NCBI GenBank assembly: GCA_965217615.1
Contig: CBDCIT010000032.1
Location: 66,675 to 130,674 of the forward strand
Length of the DNA: 64,000 nucleotides
Source of the DNA: CAVOAK01 sp965217615
Lineage (GTDB): Bacteria; Pseudomonadota; Alphaproteobacteria; UBA8366; CAVOAK01
Direction: 5' to 3'
A model generated the notes under the pieces. It was not told where the DNA came from. It was given only the letters and a program-made list of their open reading frames with translations, and did no database searches. Position 1 is the first letter of the stretch, and each line of letters starts with the position of its first letter. This document shows, piece by piece, positions 27,422-36,644 of the stretch. A program made the translations under genes and the position numbers.

Positions 27422-28390
27422 TCAATCGACACTGCGGCGATCGGCGCGAGGCGGACGTCCAAACTGTGCTCGATAAGCGCGCGAAAAGTAGGAGGCGCAA
27501 GGAAATCCGCAGGCCATGCCAACCTCAGTGACGCTCATACTCGTCTGTTGCAGAAGCTGGCGTGCACGCGAGAGGCGAAGTTTGCGGTAGTAGCCCGTCG
27601 GTGTATCGGTGAGATAGTCGCAGAACAAACGCTCGGCCTGGCGGAGCGATACGCCGCCAAGCGCGGCGAGCGACTTGGGACCAAGCGGCTCCTCAATATT
27701 CGCCTCCATCGCCTCGACCATCCTCAGAAGGCTAGGGTGGTGAACGCCCAGGCGTCCCGAAAGCTGCATGCGCTGGTGGTCTGAACGGTTGCGGATGCGG
27801 TCGTGAATGAACTGCTCGGAAATGCCGACAGCCAGGTCATGGCCGTGCTTGGCTGCTATTTGGTGCAGCATCATGTCGAGAGCGGCTGTGCCACCGGCAC
27901 AAGTGTATCGGTCGCGGTCAGTCTCAAATAGTTCGTACGTGACCTCGATGTGCGGAAACTCCTCCATAAAGGCCGGTATGCTCTCCCAGTGCATGGTCAC
28001 GCGATAGACATCGAGCAGCCCGGCAACTGCAAGGGGATGGCAGCCGGTATCGAGCGCACCAATTGCGGCACCTTGGCGTTCCAATCGTCGCAGCCGCGAC
28101 AGCAAGTCCGGCGTCTCATAGCACTCCGGCTCGAAACTCGAGCAGACAATGATGTTAGAGAGCGAATCCGCTGTCCAGAATGGCGCGTCAGCGAGGATGG
28201 TCATGTCATTACTAGCGGTGACCGCCTCCCCGTCGAGGGAAAATACCCGCCAGCGAAAGAGAGTTCTGCCGGCAAGTCGGTTCGCGACCCGCAATGGCTC
28301 CAGAGCGGAGAAGAACGCGAGCATCGCGAAGCGCGGGAGGAGCAAGAAGTTGAGGCAATCCGGCTCGCGGTCGATTGAACTAGCAAACAA
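27422..28390 (-). CDS. GbdR/CdhR-type AraC-family regulator
   Basis: A 322-residue regulator. The N-terminal DJ-1/PfpI-like sensor domain (FLLLPRFAMLAFFSALEPLR, about 16-35; GALDTGCHPLAVAGLLD, about 112-128) is followed by a C-terminal double helix-turn-helix (LAALGGVSLRQAERLFCDYL, about 240; VTEVGMACGFPCASYFSRAY, about 287). This architecture is that of GbdR and CdhR, which activate glycine betaine/dimethylglycine and carnitine catabolic genes in Pseudomonas. It is flanked by the sox operon and the gamma-butyrobetaine/carnitine genes, so control of both is likely. Its effector is inferred. Confidence 0.85.
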   Translation of the reverse strand: MFASSIDREPDCLNFLLLPRFAMLAFFSALEPLRVANRLAGRTLFRWRVFSLDGEAVTASNDMTILADAPFWTADSLSNIIVCSSFEPECYETPDLLSRLRRLERQGAAIGALDTGCHPLAVAGLLDVYRVTMHWESIPAFMEEFPHIEVTYELFETDRDRYTCAGGTAALDMMLHQIAAKHGHDLAVGISEQFIHDRIRNRSDHQRMQLSGRLGVHHPSLLRMVEAMEANIEEPLGPKSLAALGGVSLRQAERLFCDYLTDTPTGYYRKLRLSRARQLLQQTSMSVTEVGMACGFPCASYFSRAYRAQFGRPPRADRRSVD

Positions 28391-28629
28391 GTTACCGTCT
28401 CATTCCGTTCGTCGGTCTGAAGGTGTCCACTGCGGTCCATCCGGCGGGCCGGTAGAGCGTCTCCCGACGCTTTCGCGCCCTGCGGCGATCTTACCGCCCC
28501 AGCCAGTCGCCTTGAAGTACGTGATACTAGTTAGGCTGCGCGTGTCGCGGTAGGTCACGGTGCCGTCGGTGGCGGGCAAGCTGTAAGCCGTTCACTCACT
28601 AGGATCATGCAGCTTATGGCTGGACCAAC

Positions 28630-30753
28630 ATGACGCGACAAGACAACCTTCGGCGGCTTCTCTATCCCGACCGGGTCGCCTTCATCGGCGGCCAGGATCT
28701 CGCGGAGACCATCCGCCAATGCAAAGCGACAGGATTCGGCGGCGAGATCTGGGTCGTCAACCCACGACACAAGGAGATTGCTGGCCACCGGTGTCACTCT
28801 TCGGTCGAGGACCTGCCGGCCGCCCCGGACGCCGCCTTTATCGCCGTCAGGCGGGAGCTCAGCATCGGGATCGTTCGCGCGCTCGCAGCCCGCGGTGCGG
28901 GAGGCTGCGTCTGCTACGCCGCGGGCTTCGGGGAAGCCGGGCGGGAAGGCGCAGCGCTTGAGCGCGAACTCATGGATGCGGCCGGGGAGATGGCCGTCGT
29001 CGGTCCCAACTGTTACGGCGTGCTTAATTGTCTCGACGGGGTGAGCCTGTTCCCCGCCCCCCACGGTGGAAGGCGCGTCGATCACGGCGTGGCGATCGTC
29101 TCGCAAAGCGGAAACGTCAGCCTCAACGTGACCATGAACGAGCGGTCCCTGCCGCTCGCCTTCGTCATCAGTGCGGGCAACCAGGCGCTGCTCGAACTCG
29201 CCGACTACGTCAAGGCGCTCGCAGAGGACGGAAGGGTGACAGCGATTGGACTTTATATTGAAGGCTTGAAAGACGTTGCCGCCTTCGACCGCGCTGTGGC
29301 CCGCGCGACGGAGAAAGGCAAGCCGGTGGTCGCCCTGAAGGTCGGCAGCTCCAGGGTGGGGGCGCGGATGGCGCTTAGCCACACCGGCTCACTCGCCGGA
29401 TCGGAGGCGCTTTACGAGGCACTGTTCGATCGCCTGGGCGTGATCCACGCGGCCTCGCTCACCGCGATGCTAGAAACGCTCAAGTTCCTCGCGATCTCGG
29501 GACCGTTGCCGGGTAACCGACTTAGCCTTCTGACGGCTTCCGGTGGGGACGCGGCCATGGCGGCCGACCTTGCGGCCAGTGTCGGACTCGAGATACCGCC
29601 GCTCAGCAAGCGTCAATTCGCGGACCTGCGCGCGCAGGTCGGACCCACTGTGGAAGTAGCCAACCCACTCGATTACAACGTCCCCCTTTGGGGAGAGGCC
29701 GAAGGGCTTGAACGCTGTTTCGAGACCATGATGGAGGGCCCAGCTGACGCGACGCTCCTTATCCTCGATTATCCGCGTCCCGGCTCGTTGGGAGTCGAGG
29801 CGTGGGACGCCGCGACCGACGCGTTCATCCGGGCCAAGTCCAGAACCGGCAAGCTCGCGGCTGTTGCAAGCACCATGTCCGAGTCGCTGCCTGAGTCGGT
29901 ACGCGAGCGCTTGATAGCCCACGGGGTGACACCACTCCAGGGGCTGGAAGACGCAATCCGCGCCCTTGGCGCTGCCGCATGGCTCGGCTCTAGGCATGAG
30001 GCGGAAGGTATGGGAAGGGCTGTACGCATGGAACCGTTGCTCGCACATGGCCCTGCGCCCAAGGCGCCGCGGGTACATGACGAGTGGGAAGCAAAACGCC
30101 GACTCGCGGAATTCGGGCTGAAAGTGCCCGAAGGCCGTGTCGCTTTAGCCGCGGACGCGCCTGCGGTAGCCAAAGCGATAGGATTTCCGGTTGTGGCCAA
30201 GGCGACGAGCCCGGCCCCGGCGCGCAAGCTGGCGACTGGGGCCATGGCGCTCGACCTCAGGAGCGCGGACGAGGTCGCGGCGGCCGTAGAGAGCATTGGC
30301 TCAGCGGTCGCCAACATTTCGGGCGCTGGCCGGAAGTTTCTCATCGAGCGGATGGTCCGAGGCGCTGTCGCCGAGCTCATTGTCGGTGTCAAACGCGACG
30401 AACAATTCGGTCTTGCGCTGGTCATCGGGTCGGGGGGCGAGCTCGTCAATCTGGTTGCGGACACCCGAATCCTTTTGCTGCCCACTAACCGGCGCGAAAT
30501 TTCCGTCGCTCTCGGCTTGCTGAAGGCGGCGCTACTGATCACTGGCGCATGCGGGCGCCCGGTTGGCGACATGGACGCTACGATTGACGCCGTGCTCGCC
30601 GTGGCGGCCTTCGCAGAGCACCACCGCGGCAGCCTGGTGGAGCTCGACATCAATCCCTTGCTCGTGTTGCGCAGCGGCGAGGGAGCGGTGGTTGCCGACG
30701 CGCTCATTGTGATGGCGGCAGAGGACGGCGGCGATGGGACCGCGGTCCTATAA
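28630..30753 (+). CDS. NDP-forming acyl-CoA synthetase (probable gamma-butyrobetainyl-CoA ligase)
   Basis: A 707-residue ADP-forming acyl-CoA synthetase with all modules fused: CoA-binding (VAFIGGQDLAETIRQCK, about 16-32; VGPNCYGVLN, about 125), a succinyl-CoA-ligase-like domain with the active-site-type VSQSGNVSLNV (about 157) and LSHTGSLAGS (about 249), and a C-terminal ATP-grasp domain (about 480-700, ending VELDINPLLVL). It activates a carboxylate with ATP and CoA. Being first in a run with an acyl-CoA dehydrogenase and a CaiD-like hydratase, the likely substrate is gamma-butyrobetaine or carnitine; the usual CaiC enzyme is AMP-forming, so this would be a substitution. Confidence 0.85.
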   Translation: MTRQDNLRRLLYPDRVAFIGGQDLAETIRQCKATGFGGEIWVVNPRHKEIAGHRCHSSVEDLPAAPDAAFIAVRRELSIGIVRALAARGAGGCVCYAAGFGEAGREGAALERELMDAAGEMAVVGPNCYGVLNCLDGVSLFPAPHGGRRVDHGVAIVSQSGNVSLNVTMNERSLPLAFVISAGNQALLELADYVKALAEDGRVTAIGLYIEGLKDVAAFDRAVARATEKGKPVVALKVGSSRVGARMALSHTGSLAGSEALYEALFDRLGVIHAASLTAMLETLKFLAISGPLPGNRLSLLTASGGDAAMAADLAASVGLEIPPLSKRQFADLRAQVGPTVEVANPLDYNVPLWGEAEGLERCFETMMEGPADATLLILDYPRPGSLGVEAWDAATDAFIRAKSRTGKLAAVASTMSESLPESVRERLIAHGVTPLQGLEDAIRALGAAAWLGSRHEAEGMGRAVRMEPLLAHGPAPKAPRVHDEWEAKRRLAEFGLKVPEGRVALAADAPAVAKAIGFPVVAKATSPAPARKLATGAMALDLRSADEVAAAVESIGSAVANISGAGRKFLIERMVRGAVAELIVGVKRDEQFGLALVIGSGGELVNLVADTRILLLPTNRREISVALGLLKAALLITGACGRPVGDMDATIDAVLAVAAFAEHHRGSLVELDINPLLVLRSGEGAVVADALIVMAAEDGGDGTAVL

Positions 30754-30783
30754 GGCCGACGTCGCCAGCGGGAGATTTTGTCA

Positions 30784-31944
30784 ATGGATTTCGGATTGAG
30801 TGTCGAACAACAGCTCCTTGTCGAGAGCGTCCGCGCTTTCGTGGAGGAAGAACTCTATCACCACGAGGCGGAGGTGGAGCGCAGCGACGAGGTGCCGGAC
30901 AATGTCGCCCGGGCGATCCGCGAGAAGGCGATCGCACAGGGCTTCTATGCTGCGAACATGCCAGAAGAGATCGGCGGCGGTGGGCTCGACAATCTGAGCC
31001 AGACCTTACTGGAACGCGAACTCGGTCGCGCCTCCTTTGCGCTGCAAGCCTTGGTTGCCCAACCCAGCCGCATCCTCAGGGCCTGTTCCGACGAGCAGAT
31101 CGACGCCTACCTAAAACCATGCGTGCGCGGCGAGCGCATCGACTGTCTGGCGCTAACCGAACCTGGCGCTGGTTCGGATCTTGGCGCGATGGCAACGAAG
31201 GCAGTGCGCGATGGCGACGACTACTTGATCAATGGCACCAAGCATTTCATCAGTCACGCCGACTGCGCGGACTTCGTCATTCTGTTCGCGGTGACTGGCA
31301 ATGACGAGACGCCGCGGGGTCCCAGAAACCGTGTCACCTGCTTCCTTGTCGATAAAGGGACGCCGGGATTCGAGGCCCGCCCCGGGCCTGGCTGTGTGTC
31401 ACACCGCGGGTATCATCACTCGGAACTGGTGTTCAGCGATTGTCGGGTCGACAGGGGTCACGTGCTGGGTGAGGAAGGCAACGGCTTCGAGCTCGCCAAC
31501 GAGTGGCTCGCCTCCAGCCGTATCACAGTCGCTGCCATGTGCGTCGGCCGCGCTCAACGCGTGCTGGAGATGGCTGCCGAGTGGGCAGCGACCCGGCGCC
31601 AGTTCGGCCAGCCCATCGGTCGCTTCCAGGGCACCTCATTCAAGCTCGCTGACATGGCCACCGATATCGCCGCCGCCGAGCTGTTGACCTTGAACGCGGC
31701 CTGGAAGCTCGACCAGGGGACGATGACTTCGGAGGACGTCGCCATGGCAAAGCTCAGCGCCACCGAAATGCTGGGCAGGGCGACGGACGATGCCGTACAG
31801 ATCTTCGGCGGTATGGGCCTCATGGACGAGCTCCCGATCGAGCGGTTTTGGCGAGACGCGCGAGTCGAGCGCATCTGGGACGGGACCAGCGAGATTCAGC
31901 GCCACATCATCTCCCGGGCGCTCTTGCGGCAGCACGAGAGATGA
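30784..31944 (+). CDS. Acyl-CoA dehydrogenase (probable gamma-butyrobetainyl-CoA dehydrogenase)
   Basis: A 386-residue flavoprotein of normal length, with start taken at ATG 30784 (a TTG two codons earlier is possible). Visible are ALTEPGAGSDLGAM (about 127-140) and the FAD-site region RRQFGQPIGRFQG (about 270-282). In the C-terminal helix, where medium-chain enzymes have the catalytic Glu of YEGTSQIQ, this protein has RIWDGTSEIQRH, so Asp replaces Glu. It would form crotonobetainyl-CoA and hand electrons to an ETF, available from etfBA. Substrate is inferred from the downstream caiD-like gene. Confidence 0.85.
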   Translation: MDFGLSVEQQLLVESVRAFVEEELYHHEAEVERSDEVPDNVARAIREKAIAQGFYAANMPEEIGGGGLDNLSQTLLERELGRASFALQALVAQPSRILRACSDEQIDAYLKPCVRGERIDCLALTEPGAGSDLGAMATKAVRDGDDYLINGTKHFISHADCADFVILFAVTGNDETPRGPRNRVTCFLVDKGTPGFEARPGPGCVSHRGYHHSELVFSDCRVDRGHVLGEEGNGFELANEWLASSRITVAAMCVGRAQRVLEMAAEWAATRRQFGQPIGRFQGTSFKLADMATDIAAAELLTLNAAWKLDQGTMTSEDVAMAKLSATEMLGRATDDAVQIFGGMGLMDELPIERFWRDARVERIWDGTSEIQRHIISRALLRQHER

Positions 31945-31996
31945 AGCGAGAGAGCCCTCGATTGGCCACGTCAATTACTGAGTTGAGGACTAAACC

Positions 31997-32782
31997 ATGA
32001 CAGATGCGGTGAAATGTGAGCGGCGGGGCACGGTACTTGAGATCACCCTCGACCGCCCTAAGGCCAACGCCATCGACGTCGCAACGAGTCGGGTCTTGGG
32101 CGACGCCTTCACAATGCTGCGCGACGATCCGGCACTCCGTGTGGCGATCGTGACCGGCACCGGCGAGCGGTTTTTCAGTGCCGGTTGGGACCTCAAGGCG
32201 GGAGCGGAGGGCGAAGCGGTCGATGCCGACCATGGACCCGGCGGCTTCGCAGGATTAACCGAGCTGTTCGACCTCAACAAGCCGGTGATCATGGCCATTA
32301 ACGGCATGGCCGTTGGTGGCGGCTTCGAGCTAGCGCTGGCCGCAGACCTTATTGTCGCCGCGGAGCACGCGGAATTCTTCCTGCCCGAGGTCAATATCGG
32401 CATGATCGCGAGCTCCGGCGGAGTGCTACGACTGCCGCGCTGCCTGCCCCCGGCGATCGCCATGGAGATGCAGCTGACCGGCCGCCGGATGGACGCGGCC
32501 GAGGCGGCGCGCTGGGGGCTTGTAAATGCGGTTGTGCCGGTGGCCAACCTCATGGCTCGGGCACGTGAAATCGCCGAGACCATCGCCCGCGCGGCCCCGC
32601 TCGCCGTCGCCGCGGTCACGGAAGTGGTGCGGGCCACCGAACACCAAGGCGTGGAACAAGGCTTCGCCGCATTGCACAGCGGGCAGCTTAGTGCCTATAC
32701 GCGAATGCTCGCCTCGGAAGACATTGACGAGGGCGTGCGGAGTTTCGTCGAGAAACGTGCGCCAGTCTGGCAGGGAAAGTAG
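31997..32782 (+). CDS. caiD: Carnitinyl-CoA dehydratase / crotonobetainyl-CoA hydratase (CaiD-like)
   Basis: A 261-residue crotonase, the length of E. coli CaiD. Characteristic stretches are EITLDRPKANAID (about 15-27), FFSAGWDLKAGAEGE (about 58-72), the oxyanion-hole MAVGGGFELALAADLI (about 103-118), SSGGVLRLPRCLPPAI (about 137-152) and a C-terminal EKRAPVWQGK, all close to remembered CaiD. It interconverts crotonobetainyl-CoA and carnitinyl-CoA. It follows the acyl-CoA dehydrogenase by 52 bases and is convergent with the carnitine dehydrogenase gene. The strong CaiD resemblance anchors the functional reading of this operon. Confidence 0.9.
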   Translation: MTDAVKCERRGTVLEITLDRPKANAIDVATSRVLGDAFTMLRDDPALRVAIVTGTGERFFSAGWDLKAGAEGEAVDADHGPGGFAGLTELFDLNKPVIMAINGMAVGGGFELALAADLIVAAEHAEFFLPEVNIGMIASSGGVLRLPRCLPPAIAMEMQLTGRRMDAAEAARWGLVNAVVPVANLMARAREIAETIARAAPLAVAAVTEVVRATEHQGVEQGFAALHSGQLSAYTRMLASEDIDEGVRSFVEKRAPVWQGK

Positions 32783-32820
32783 CATATGGACGCTGGCCGG
32801 GTTGCCAGGCTACGGCGCGT

Positions 32821-33774
32821 TCAAGCGCTTTGCTTGTAATCTTCCAGCGCCTCCATGATGCGGATCAGGCAGTCGTCGCGCTCGCGCACGAGGTCATCCA
32901 TCGAACGCGAGCCCGCCTCAAGGATGCAGCCTTCGACCATGCGATCGCGCAACGCGGACGTCAGCGGTGGCGCGTCCAGCCGGGTCCACGGCTCCATCAA
33001 AGCCGGCCCGAAATGGTCTAGCATGTGAGCCATCCCGCCTTCGCCGCCGGCGAGGTGGAAGGTGAGACAAGGCCCCATGACAGCCCAGCGCAAGCCCGGA
33101 CCGTAAATCGTGGCGGCGTCGATCTCCTCGACGGTCGCCTCACCGGTGGCAACCATATGCAGGGCTTCCCGCCACAGCGCCTCCTGCACGCGGTTGGCGA
33201 TGAATCCCGGCAATTCGCGCCGCAGCTTGAGGACCTGCTTTTCCGTCGCAGTGTAGAACTCCACGGCCCAGTCCACCGCCTCGGGACTGGTTCGCTGGCC
33301 CCCCACCACTTCCACCAGTGGGATGAGGTAGGGCGGATTGAACGGATGGCCGACCACGGTGCGTTCCGGATGGTTGCAGCCTATTTGGATGTCCGACATG
33401 GCGAATCCCGACGTGCTGGAGAGAAGCACGACATCCGCCTGCGTGTGGGCGTCGATCTCGGCGTAGAGCGCGACTTTGGTCTCCAGGTCCTCGGGACCGC
33501 ATTCCTGAACCACCTCGACATCACGGACCGCGCCGGCAAGTTCGAGTTCAAAGGTGAGGTTGCCAGGATCGGCCCCCGGCGCGAGACCGAGGCGCTCCAT
33601 AGTCGGCCAATGCCGCTCGACAAAACTCGCGAGCCTGTCACCGGCGCCCGGCGCATGATCGAAGACGACAACCTCCATCCCCTTTCGTAGAAAATGCAGC
33701 GCCCAGCCGCTGCCGATAACACCCGTGCCGACAATGCCGACGCGTCTAACCTGCGCCGCCTTGGGCCTGGTCAT
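32821..33774 (-). CDS. L-carnitine dehydrogenase
   Basis: A 317-residue 3-hydroxyacyl-CoA-dehydrogenase-fold enzyme. NAD-binding GIVGTGVIGSGWALHFLRKG is at about 13-32, the catalytic histidine region VVGHPFNPPYLIPLVEVVGG at about 138-157, and the dimerisation segment GPGLRWAVMGPCLTFHLAGG at about 230. The GSGWA variant and NPPYLIPLVEVV are typical of the carnitine 3-dehydrogenase (LcdH/CdhA) branch. It makes 3-dehydrocarnitine, the substrate of the enzyme encoded 17 bases upstream, so the two form an operon. Confidence 0.88.
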   Translation of the reverse strand: MTRPKAAQVRRVGIVGTGVIGSGWALHFLRKGMEVVVFDHAPGAGDRLASFVERHWPTMERLGLAPGADPGNLTFELELAGAVRDVEVVQECGPEDLETKVALYAEIDAHTQADVVLLSSTSGFAMSDIQIGCNHPERTVVGHPFNPPYLIPLVEVVGGQRTSPEAVDWAVEFYTATEKQVLKLRRELPGFIANRVQEALWREALHMVATGEATVEEIDAATIYGPGLRWAVMGPCLTFHLAGGEGGMAHMLDHFGPALMEPWTRLDAPPLTSALRDRMVEGCILEAGSRSMDDLVRERDDCLIRIMEALEDYKQSA

Positions 33775-33791
33775 GGACGAGGTCCTGCCAT

Positions 33792-34727
33792 TCAGAACGC
33801 GACCCGATCGGCGCCCTTCAAGGCAAGCGCGGCGCGCGCCTCCGCCGGGGTCGCGATCTCGAGCGACAGTTCTTCAAGGATGCGGCGAATCTTTGCCACC
33901 TGTTCGGCGTTGGACTTCGCCAGCGCCCCCTTTGCGATGTAGAGGTTGTCTTCAAGTCCGACGCGCACATTGGCGCCCATCACGGCGGCCGTCGTCACCA
34001 GACCGAACTGGTAGCGACCGGAGCCCAGCACCGACCACACGTAGTCCTCGCCGAACAGCCGGTCTGCTGTCCGCTTCATGAAGATTAGATTGTCGACCTC
34101 CGGGCCGATGCCGCCCATCGTCCCGAAGATCGACTGCAGGAAGAACGGCGTCTTGACCAGTCCGCGATCGAGGAAATGGGCGATGGTATAGAGATGGCCC
34201 ACATCATAGGCCTCGCATTCGAAGCGGGTGCCGAGGTCGCCGATCTTTTCCAGCATGTATTCGATGTCGGCAAAGGTGGACACGAAGGGCTCATTGCGCG
34301 TCGATTCGAGATAGGGCTCCTCCCAATCGAATTTCCAGCGGCCTTTGAATTTCTCGATCATCGGATAGCCGCCATAGTTCATGGTGCCCATGTTGAGCGT
34401 TGTGAGCTCCGGCTGGGCCTTAAAGACGACATCCAGGCGCTGCTCCACCGTCATCCCGGTGCCGCCACCGCTGGAAATGCTGATGACGGCGTCGCAGCCC
34501 TGCTTGATCCGTGGTAGAAAATCCATGAACACGTCTGCGTCGGGAACCGGTCTACCGTCCTTGGGATCACGGGCGTGAACGTGAATGATCGCCGCACCCG
34601 CCTTAGCGGCATCAACCGACTGTTCGACGATTTCTGACGGCGTGCAGGGCAGATAGGGCGACATTGTCGGCGTATGAGCCGAGCCCGTCACCGCGCATGT
34701 GATGATCACTTTGCTGGCTGAGGCCAT
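33792..34727 (-). CDS. BKACE-family dehydrocarnitine cleavage enzyme
   Basis: A 311-residue protein of the beta-keto acid cleavage enzyme family. The zinc motif IHVHARDPKDGRP (about 48-60) and Glu in VRVGLEDNLYIAKG (about 267) are kept, with the substrate-pocket SSGGGTGMTVEQRL (about 85-98). BKACE enzymes condense a beta-keto acid with acetyl-CoA; the carnitine-linked members turn 3-dehydrocarnitine into betainyl-CoA and acetoacetate. Adjacency to carnitine dehydrogenase supports that role. The thioesterase that usually frees glycine betaine is not seen in the window. Confidence 0.88.
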   Translation of the reverse strand: MASASKVIITCAVTGSAHTPTMSPYLPCTPSEIVEQSVDAAKAGAAIIHVHARDPKDGRPVPDADVFMDFLPRIKQGCDAVISISSGGGTGMTVEQRLDVVFKAQPELTTLNMGTMNYGGYPMIEKFKGRWKFDWEEPYLESTRNEPFVSTFADIEYMLEKIGDLGTRFECEAYDVGHLYTIAHFLDRGLVKTPFFLQSIFGTMGGIGPEVDNLIFMKRTADRLFGEDYVWSVLGSGRYQFGLVTTAAVMGANVRVGLEDNLYIAKGALAKSNAEQVAKIRRILEELSLEIATPAEARAALALKGADRVAF

Positions 34728-34880
34728 GATGTCCCTCCCTCGCCGTTATGAGCAACCGAACGCCAAGATGTCATGGTAGCGCCATCTGAGCGCCAGTCTT
34801 GTCCTAATCTGCCAGTTTGTTGACCCCTGCCGCCCAAGGCATGCGGCCCTGGTGGACCGCGAGTGCCGCTCGCGCCGAGT

Positions 34881-35321
34881 TCAGCGGACGACAAGACAGT
34901 TGATCTTGGAAGTATTGCTGACCTTGCGGGATACGCTGCCGAGCAGCATGCCTTCGACCTGACCGAGACCGCGTGTGCCCATGACGATCAGTTCGACGTT
35001 ATTGTCCTCCGCAAAGCGTATGATCCTGTGGCCCGGATCGCCAGTGTATATTTCCGTTCTGATGTCCGTCATGCCATTCGAATCAGCAGCTTTCTTCGCT
35101 TCGTCGATAATCCAATCACCTGCCCTCTTGAGGACGTTCAGTCGGCCATCGAGTTTCTCTGCCTCGGCCATTTCGCGCAAACCTTTGGGCAACTGCATGT
35201 TCCGGATCACGTGCAGGACCAGGAGCGATGCCTCGAACCTTTGGGCGATCAAGCTCGCGAGTTCGACGGCCCGCCTGGACGGGTCCGAGCCGTCGACGGC
35301 GACCAAAATTCTTTCCAACAT
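34881..35321 (-). CDS. Universal stress protein (UspA family)
   Basis: A 146-residue single-domain Usp. It starts MLERILVAVDGSDPSRRAV with the ATP-loop Asp (about 9-11) and carries VMGTRGLGQVEGMLLGSVS (about 113-131), the ATP-binding G-x2-G-x9-G(S) signature. It is a monocistronic gene between the carnitine dehydrogenase/BKACE operon and the divergent transporter operon. Its role in the island is not evident. Confidence 0.88.
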   Translation of the reverse strand: MLERILVAVDGSDPSRRAVELASLIAQRFEASLLVLHVIRNMQLPKGLREMAEAEKLDGRLNVLKRAGDWIIDEAKKAADSNGMTDIRTEIYTGDPGHRIIRFAEDNNVELIVMGTRGLGQVEGMLLGSVSRKVSNTSKINCLVVR

Positions 35322-35590
35322 CGCGCCCTCCCCAAATTCGGATGAAATTCCCGCGAGTTATCACCCGCGATGGAGTTTAAGTTGGCCGATCAGCAGAGCT
35401 GTCCTTTGGACGGCAAGCATACGCAAACATTGAGAAAAGAGCAGTGGTTCGCAGCCCTCAATCACTTCCTTGCCAGACGGTCGTCGAGCTGCCGTGCGAT
35501 ACTAGGTCCAAGGTGACAACTACGGCCAAGGGCAGTATCATAGGTTCACAATCGCGTACGGTCTACGGCAGGGAGGATACGGGGTCCGAT

Positions 35591-36640
35591 ATGACCGACG
35601 CCGTTATAGAGTGTAACAACCTCTGGAAGATATTCGGAGAACGCGCTGACGAGGCCATGACCGCGGTGGGTCAAGAGGGTCTCGGCAAGTCGGAGGTTCT
35701 CGACCGTTTCGACTGTGTCATCGGCGTCGCCGACGCTACGTTCTCGGTCGAAAGAGGCGAAATCTTTTGCATCATGGGACTTTCGGGTAGTGGCAAATCC
35801 ACGCTCGTTCGCCACATCAACAGACTGATCGAGCCCACAGCCGGCGAAATTCTGATCAACGGCGAAAGTATCAACGACAAGAACGAAGTGGATCTGCGGC
35901 AGATCCGGGCCGAGAAAATCGGCATGGTGTTTCAGGCGATGGCGCTTTTTCCGCACCGCACCGTACGTGACAACGTCGCCTTCGGGCTCGAGGTCCGCCG
36001 GGTCAACAAAGAGGAACGTCTCGGGATCGCCGACCAGAAGCTCAAGGTGGTCGGCCTCTCCGGATGGGAGGACCGCTACCCAGACGAGTTGTCGGGTGGG
36101 ATGCAGCAACGCGTCGGCCTCGCGAGGGCGCTCGCGGCTGATCCGGACATCCTGCTTATGGACGAGCCGTTCAGCGCGCTCGATCCCCTGATACGCCGGC
36201 AGCTCCAGGACCAGTTCCTCGAGCTCTCGGCGGTCATGAAGAAGACGACGGTTTTCATCACCCACGATCTCGACGAAGCGATCCGTCTCGGGAACCGTAT
36301 CGCAATCATGAAGGATGGCGTCCTCGTGCAGATTGGTACGCCCGAACAGATCATCACCCAGCCCGCCGATGATTACGTCGCCGATTTCGTACAAGGCATA
36401 TCGCGCCTGAACCTCGTCTATGCCGGCACCGTAATGCAACCGATCGACGACTATCGCGCCGCTGGCGGCGACGATCTCGATGGCTGTCCGACAGCGAACG
36501 AGGAAGCGGACCTCGACCACCTCATCGATATCGCCGTCGACAGCGACAAGCCGACCGTGGTCATCGTGGACAAAGACGGCAAGCAAATCGGCGTGGTAAC
36601 GCGACGGACGCTTCTGCGGGCGATCCAGGGGGAGGAGTAA
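35591..36640 (+). CDS. proV: Quaternary-amine ABC transporter, ATPase (ProV-like)
   Basis: A 349-residue ATPase, start chosen at ATG 35591 behind a GGGAGG ribosome site. Walker A GLSGSGKST (about 65), signature LSGGMQQRVGLARAL (about 165) and Walker B ILLMDEPFSALDP (about 188) are intact. A C-terminal CBS-like segment (TVVIVDKDGKQIGVVTRR, about 318-335) is the regulatory tail typical of osmoregulated ProV/OpuA. With ProW and ProX homologues next to it, this is a complete betaine/carnitine/choline-type importer, placed here for catabolic uptake. Confidence 0.93.
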   Translation: MTDAVIECNNLWKIFGERADEAMTAVGQEGLGKSEVLDRFDCVIGVADATFSVERGEIFCIMGLSGSGKSTLVRHINRLIEPTAGEILINGESINDKNEVDLRQIRAEKIGMVFQAMALFPHRTVRDNVAFGLEVRRVNKEERLGIADQKLKVVGLSGWEDRYPDELSGGMQQRVGLARALAADPDILLMDEPFSALDPLIRRQLQDQFLELSAVMKKTTVFITHDLDEAIRLGNRIAIMKDGVLVQIGTPEQIITQPADDYVADFVQGISRLNLVYAGTVMQPIDDYRAAGGDDLDGCPTANEEADLDHLIDIAVDSDKPTVVIVDKDGKQIGVVTRRTLLRAIQGEE

Positions 36641-36644
36641 AACC

